This document shows positions 57,227-64,000 of a stretch of 64,000 bases of DNA, one piece after another (the stretch's first letter is position 1; each line of letters begins with the position of its first letter). The notes under the pieces were generated by a model that was not told where the DNA came from, did no database searches, and saw only the letters and a list, made by a program, of their open reading frames with translations. A program made the translations under genes and the position numbers. The stretch comes from Aphidius gifuensis (taxonomy: Eukaryota; Arthropoda; Insecta; Hymenoptera; Braconidae): NCBI RefSeq assembly GCF_014905175.1, contig NC_057791.1, positions 18,666,177 through 18,730,176 of the forward strand, written 5' to 3'.

Positions 57227-60200
57227 TTGCATGTAGGGGAAAATAATACTTCGTGGCAAGCCAGTAAAAAAAAAAATGGTGTTTTTAGGGTGGTGAATAA
57301 TGTCTAAGATGATTTAAAACTGAGGCAATAAGGTTTCCTATAATAATAATACGTGACACATGAAATAAGTATAAGTCATTTCAAAACAATTCGTTGAAAT
57401 TTAAAGATGACTCAGTAGATAATACAGGCGTTATTTTAATTTAAAAAAAAAGAAGATATAAAATACATGAGCACCATACTATCTTCATCCCCAATTTTAT
57501 TTCCGACAAGAAAAAAAAAGAAAAGAGAAAATGAAAAAATAAAAAATTAACTTTATTGGAAGTATATAATTTTTTTTTTTTTTGTTTTTTCTTACTTTGC
57601 CAGAAATGAATTCAATTGGTTCACTACATAATTTTCAATTCTGTGGTGAGGTTTTTTTTAGAAAGACTACGAGAATGTATCGTCTCTTTCCGCAGTCTGA
57701 CAACTAAGAGTTAATGCCAAAATTCACTAGGTCGTAGACGCATTGCAAAAACGTTCGCATATATTTGCATATATGTTTTGATAATTGACTACATCTAGTA
57801 GTATACTCACATTTGTGTAGAATAATTAAAACAAGAATATTCGGTCTTTCAAATCTACAATTCATGAAATTAACATGGTCCAAGAGAATACAAAAATAAA
57901 AGACAAATAATAATATAAAATATATATCAAAAATATATTTATGATAGTTATATTTGTGAACATGTATATCTTTCTTATTTTAATGTTTATAAAGATGAAG
58001 ATATTTTCAAATAAATATATTTTTTTAATTTTGTCGTTGAGAAAACACAAAAACTTGAAACAAAACTGTCAAGTTTTTCTTGGCAAAATATGATTTGACT
58101 TTTTGACAAATGTTATAGGGTTACAAATTTAGTAGCATAATATTTGCTAATAAAAACTAAACAGCAGTTGTTGAATATACACATATACACTAACATACAA
58201 CATCATAGATTTTACTTATGATACAAATTAATGTGTGAGTAGATAGCTTTTTCTCAAGCTCACGCATTCAATTATAAAAAATAAATTTTTTTGTCTCATT
58301 CTATTCGTCTTGAAAGAGAGTCTGCATATTTTCATCTTTAATAAACCCTCCATTCGTTCTGTTTATACTTGTATATACGTATATTTATACCGTGGAGACA
58401 TCTCTCACAAAATTCAAAGCAAATATTCGGAGGCTGGCCACTAAAAACTTTAAACAAGCCAACGGTATACAAGTTGATTTGTTTCTCAACGTTTACTTCA
58501 GACTATTTTTTTTTTTTTTTTTGTTTTTTTGTACGTGTTTGTTTTGCAAATAAAGAAATGACGGTTAGATGTAGAAGGAACGAGTGAAAAAGGAAAGAAT
58601 TAAGAATAAATAAAAAAATAAAAATATATGAGAAACGGGAAATAAAAGAGATCAAAGTTTTAACTGGGTGGTTTCTGAATTACGACAATGCTGATTGAAT
58701 ATTCTTTTTTATCTTTTCGTATTTCTTTTTTTTTTTTTTTCCTGCTGTCATATTTATGTATTTTCTAATTTTCTAAAAATAAAATTATCCTTTTTATCAT
58801 TGTTGACAAATTTACAAAAAATACAAAGAAAAAAATTACAAAATTTTACAAAATTTTCGTCATAAAAAACAACAAATAAAAATTGTTTCTCTCATATTTT
58901 TTAAAAAAATTAAATTTCAAAAGTAAAGTGTAATTGTATGGGTATATATACATTTTAAATATACACATATGAATAATATTAATGAAAGTAAAATATCATT
59001 GATGTAAGAAGGAAGAGAAAAAAAATTATTGCTCATACAGTTTGCCAGAAAAAAAAATTGGCTCAATTCAGTAAAGAGAAATATATATATCTCACTATTC
59101 TCACTTCATTCAGTATATAATATTCAGTAGTGTGAAATTAATTAGTTAATTAAGCATAAGGTGATGGTGTTCATCCAATTAAGTTTTTAACCATGTCCAA
59201 GATTGTTTATAATATATTCTTATGCTCTCGTGAATCATCATGCCACAAAACCTGCCATCAACTTTTTCATCTATATCTTATTTTTTTCATGATAATATTA
59301 TTGAACACGTGTGTGCCACAATTCTTGTAAATTATATATCTCATGAAATATTCAAACTAGTGAACCAAAAATTTAGAAAATAAATACATAATAATATATT
59401 TTAAATTTATTTTTTTATAGTATATATAAATTTCTTATTTTATTTTTGTAATAAAAATATTCATTATAATTTAGCATGGGAAGCCAATTGTATAAGTTGA
59501 AAAGTTTCATCTGAAGAGTGAAAGATTACAATGTGAAAGACGATAAGAGGGTCACAACGTGAAAAAGTATAGTAACCAACCCTTCGTCTGGCCAAGGGAA
59601 GAGAATTGTTAGAACGATTTGTCCCGTCTGTTAATTAGTGAAAAAATGGAGTATGAATCTTGAGCGGTCGTATATTATCGCGAGTGTAATGGATGGGATT
59701 ACAGCTGCTGTGTTAAATTGAACCCAACCGTGTGCACACAAACCTGTATATACTATTATTTTTTTTCATATATATCTACACAATACGAGAGTCAGTGGAG
59801 CGACGGTGTTGCGCACCTCTTTTGACCTCTTGTATACAACAATTCCAATTTATACCAATCTCATCTAGACTGTCGAAAAAATAAATAAAAAAAAAAAACC
59901 AAACAAACAAGCAATAATAATAATTAATTTAATTGTTTTTTTTATATATAAAAATAACTTGCAAAAATCACAGGCAGGCCAAAGACCTTTTAGTTTTATT
60001 TATAAATAATTATTTTTAATATTACAACTGAGTGCCGAATTTGAAATATTGCATAGTTTTATTAATACCAAAATTACCTTTTTTTTTGCTTTGTTTTATT
60101 TAAATAAAAATACTTAAAAATTAAATTAAATGAATATAAAAATACCAACACGTTTGTATACAACTAAATTCGATCCGAGAAAACTTTTTAAAGCTGCCGA

Positions 60201-61159
60201 AAGATGGGGCGTTAAATTTTTAGTTTATTGACAAAATTATTTTTATTATTGTTTTTTAATATGTTAAAAATACTTGAAAGTATTGTTGAATTATTAAAAA
60301 ATAAATGAAGAATATATAATTTTTTAATAATTTAATAATTCAATTAAAAAATAATGATTTATTAATTTTATATTTGCACTGTTGTTTGACTAGTAAAACA
60401 TTAAATGATTTTTAGATATATGTTTTTCATAAATAATAAAGTCATAATTATATATTCAGATGAATAATTATAATGAACTTCATCATGGAGTTAATTATGA
60501 ATTTATCATGAATCAAATGTTTTTATATATGTATATTAATTTGAGCGAGAAGTTATACAAGCGCATGCGTGAGTTGTCTTTATGCACATTGAGTGCATGG
60601 TGTCCATGCATACATGTAATATGATACGAGCTTTGCAAACGATATATAATTAAGTATTACACATATCTATCTATGATAATTTTTATTCCGCTCTCTGATA
60701 CACAACGCTTGAATATTTTTTTTTCAATCTTTTCCATAATACTATAATTATAATGCATTTTTTATTTTCGAATAATAATTCCAACGGAGATTAAAGAATA
60801 AAAATTAATTCTCAATTTAAATTTAATATTCTCAATATACATTTTGAAAATATATCTATGCTTTTTTTGTAAGGGTTTATAAAGTCAATAACAAATTTTA
60901 TTTATTTCAAAAATTAAAAGCTATAAGTTTTTTTTATTTCAATAAAATTTGTGGGAAGGAAAAAAAATAATGAAAAGAAATCAAAGTGTCGCTTGAAGTT
61001 GAGTTAAAAAAAAAAAGGAAGTAATTAAAACATGTCATGTGGTAGAATAAAATTATAAAAAGACAAATTAATGTTATATATTCATGAAAAAGACGGAAAA
61101 CTTTGACTCTGAATATAAAAAAAATACTACTGGAAAAATTCCAGATTTCTTTTACTGAA
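57227..61159. other. Mostly AT-rich non-coding region
   Basis: A less AT-rich patch at 59470-59850 has no coding frame. The palindrome GCGCATGCGT near 60562 resembles an NRF-1/Ewg site. A frame at 58369 that includes SQNSKQIFGGWPLKTLNKPT is weakly coding-like but runs into poly-T. Confidence 0.4.
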
Positions 61160-61581
61160 TCACGAACTCAGTCTAGTAAAAATCCATACACACATATATA
61201 TAAACTTGCATGAAATGAAAAAAGGAAAAATAAAAAAAAAAAAAAAAAAAGTTAAGATACGAATTGGAGAAAAGCTATATAGTGTTAGAGAGTTTTCTGG
61301 TACGCGCGTACACACTTGCCACTCTAGTCCGAAGAGGTCAGGCTCTCGGAATTCAAAAAGGGGATGGTGACTCTGGGGGAAAGAAGAGGCAGGGAAAGAT
61401 AGATTACTCCGCCATTCTAGCAATTTCCCTGTCGTATCGAAGCTCGTAAATTTTGGGTGAAATATGCGAAGGGGTGCCTGGTGCGGGCAGTACGCTGCTG
61501 TTTTTGTTCTACACTTTATTCGTTCACCATCTCTCTGTTTAACGCCCATATCAAACGGGACTTTTCTGTACTCAAAATACT
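61160..61581 (-). CDS. Longest open frame; possible coding exon
   Basis: On the minus strand an acceptor-like ATTTATATACAG precedes 61581 and the frame is open for about 140 codons to a stop at 61160-61162. The first ~105 residues are protein-like (VPFDMGVKQRDGERIKCRTK, then FHPKFTSFDTTGKLLEWRS and FEFREPDLFGLEWQVCTRV). The last 35 fall in poly-A and are Phe-rich. The same GC-richer block is open on the plus strand for 61 codons, so openness may come from composition. No family is recognised and no ATG was found at a sensible position. Confidence 0.3.
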
Positions 61582-61615
61582 CTGTATATAAATGTTTCTT
61601 ACCAAAAATTAACAA

Positions 61616-64000
61616 AGTGTTTTCGACTTGTACAATATGAACAATATAATATTAATAAACAAAAGCGAATATTCCATGTAAATTTTCATTTAAACAAAAT
61701 AACATTAGACGCTTTATAAAAAATAGATATATATTCGTAAAACTTTTTTCAGACAAAAAATAAAACAAAAAACAAGACAAATTAATGCATTAAATTTTTT
61801 TCTTTTGACTATCTATTTCCCAAAGGCGTTTTACATTTATAACCCATGACAGAAAACGAAAAAAACTATGTATATATTTTGAGGAGTTTTCAATCTCTAG
61901 GGTAAAAATACGTTTTATTTTTTCTTAATATTTTCGGGGTGTCTTACATTGTTTTTTCTTTCAAGTATTTTTTTTTTCTTTTTTTTTTTTGTGGCATTGA
62001 TAAAATTTCAAGATTATATTTAAATGATCAAATTTGCATCATTAAAAAGTTTTTTAAAATATTAAAATATTTTTAAATTCAAAGTTCATTAAGTTATTAT
62101 TCTTACGGAAAAAAAAAAAAAATTACAATAATAATTGACCGTCGAATAATTAGAGCTATGCCACAAGTGGTGATGAGGACTAAGTTCATTTTTAAGGCAC
62201 TCTCTGAGGACGCATTGAACCCCAACAATGACAATGTAAATTTAAACTTTTAACATGCTTCTATTGTGATTTTACTACTCTTAATTAATGTAAAGTGGCA
62301 AAATAATAAAAATAATATTTAGATATATATATACTGGATGAATATTAATGAAAAAAAAAATAAAAAAGATTCAAAGTTATACGAAGACTATATTGTACTT
62401 TGAAAATTAGTTGAATTGAGTAAAATATATACGTTTGAAATAATTTATAATCAGATACATCCCTTCAGTATATATCAAGAGTTCCACACGAGAATAAACA
62501 GCTGTTTGCTTTTGGGTATAATTTGTAAAAACCACGTACCTTATGTTTTGCAAAAGATAAGATGATGTTATTATTCAAAAATTTAAACTGCTCACACCCA
62601 TTCTATTAACATTTTTTTTATTTATTTATTTTTTTCAGGGGTACATAGTAATATAATTTGATGACTATTATTTAAAATAATAAAAAATTTAGACATAATG
62701 GTTATGGGATATTAAAATGACTTTGTCATTGGTGCTGTTGTTGGCATCTATATTTTGAGTGGAAATATTTTTGTGATATAAACACCTCCCTCTCTAAACA
62801 ACCCCTTGACTATTCATCATTTGCCCCCATTATGGTTCTCATATATGAAAAACATGAGATGTGAGAGGAAGGTCTGAAAATTGTTCGCCATAGTAAATCA
62901 GATAGTTGCAAGCTCTTCTTCTTCTGATCTAGCTCGTAGGTGCGATTCTCTATACTCGGTTACATTTCAGTCTGACTCAATGACAAATAGATTTATTTTT
63001 TGTATTTTTTTGTTTAAATAATATTCATTAAACTGTAAGTTATTTAAGTGCATTTTATTTTTTTTTGTTTTTTTGTTTTTTGTATATGTACAATAAAGTC
63101 TAGAGTTCTGAGAATGTTCAGTCTAACTTCAAGCAAGAATAATTTATAGCTTTTTATATAAAAAGCTCTAGAAATTTTTTAATACAGAAATTTGTGTAAT
63201 TAGTTTTATTTTTACTGTATAATATTTTTTTTTTTTAAATTAACATCCAGTGAATTAGTGATATTAAATTAGTTGAAATTTTTAATTATGGAAAATAGTT
63301 ATTATTGGCTTTTAATAATTATGGTAAGATTGCAAAACTATTGTTTTTTAATTATATATATTTATTTTGTATTCTTACATTCTAAAAAATTTATTAACAA
63401 TATTTTTAATTTGTCAAAAATTGAGAGGCTTGTTAAATTAAAAATTATACATTTATAAAAAAAATATTTAAAAGCTTGTATTTTATATTTCGAGTTGTTG
63501 ATAATTTATTTAAAAAATCAGTATCATTTATTGGGATAATAAAAAGTAAATTGTTTTTTACAAAAAAAAAATCAAACGAATTTTTTAAAATTAGCAGGGG
63601 TAGGTTTATGAAAGTATATTAGATAATTTCGATATTTTTAGTATAACATAACTGATGTGTGTTCGCGACAACAATCGGTCTCTCTCACACAAACTGCTAA
63701 TTGCGTAGGATCATAACTCTCTGTACTGTGCACCCCAGCTTTTACTCATTCCTATTTTGTATACTGTTTGTTACATATTGTGAATATATTTTAACAGTGT
63801 GAGAAATAACAAGTCTACTTGTGCTGTACACAGTATTTATATCACATTCAATTGCTTTTAATTGAATCTCACTATGAATTATTTTGTTCATTATTATATA
63901 TTTACAATACAATTTTTTTAATCATCTCAATAATTTATTTTTTATCATTAATTAATTTTTAAAATTATTAAATAATATTTATCTGAGTATTTTTATGTAG
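61616..64000. other. AT-rich non-coding region
   Basis: Patches at 62760-62960 and 63655-63750 are less AT-rich (the latter with GGTCTCTCTCACAC, GAGA-like) and may be regulatory. A micro-ORF at 62717 (MTLSLVLLLASIF) is signal-like but stops at once. No gene is supported. Confidence 0.45.

Noticed and set aside
1..64000. CRISPR arrays, bacterial operons, insertion sequences, rRNA genes
   Set aside because: No regularly spaced identical repeats with unique spacers, no polycistronic coding layout and no recognisable rRNA or transposase; the window is eukaryotic in character.
1..64000. Integrated polydnavirus or other viral segment
   Set aside because: Considered because the composition would fit a parasitoid wasp, but no viral gene family, circle-excision direct repeat or gene-dense block is visible.

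Overview
This window looks like nuclear DNA from a very AT-rich arthropod, most likely an insect. By eye it is about three quarters A+T. It is full of homopolymer and (TA)n/(TTTA)n runs, has no operons, and its candidate exons are short and flanked by GT-AG splice signals. An arthropod-type initiator (TTCAGTT) occurs in the clearest promoter candidate. A parasitoid-wasp-like or other hymenopteran genome would fit, but no gene I recognise fixes the taxon. No long conserved protein-coding gene, rRNA, intact tRNA or intact transposase is visible. Most of the window is intergenic or long-intron sequence, so the coding entries are candidate small genes or single exons with low to moderate confidence.

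Layout. 1-7.6 kb: AT-rich non-coding DNA with a degenerate repeat pair, a tRNA-like relic and one small candidate ORF. 7.63-8.34 kb: a compact repetitive block with five diverged 24-bp units that read as an octapeptide repeat, followed by three degenerate ~113-bp units. 10.50-10.62 kb: a 113-nt candidate exon whose acceptor abuts a donor (CAG|GTGAGT), a possible recursive-splice site. 14-17.1 kb: candidate small exons, a 3'-UTR-like perfect hairpin and a cluster of four imperfect hairpins. 21.97-22.29 kb: a near-identical 105-bp duplication. 23.9-28.5 kb: CpG-rich, promoter-like patches and two candidate exons. 33.14-33.77 kb: two identical 99-bp copies inside otherwise decayed flanks. 35.97 kb: a small gene candidate encoding a secreted or anchored protein.

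36.52-39.75 kb is the most striking structure: a 3.2-kb inverted repeat with ~1.6-kb arms. Each arm carries an initiator, a conserved donor and a short exon starting MDL, pointing outward. It reads best as a head-to-head duplicated promoter/5' gene region, and a plausible next exon for the right-hand copy lies at 40.04 kb. 44.4-53.5 kb: several coding-like exons on both strands (minus 44.4 and 46.9 kb; plus 52.25 and 53.29 kb), including a terminal exon with a C-terminal membrane anchor. 56.4-57.2 kb: a two-exon candidate ending in a 37-codon small ORF. 57.3-64 kb: mostly non-coding, with one GC-richer patch near 61.4 kb that carries the longest open frame of the window.

I cannot assign the candidates to a common pathway. 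The recurring theme is small, possibly secreted or membrane-anchored proteins and 5' exons scattered in a very large AT-rich non-coding background.
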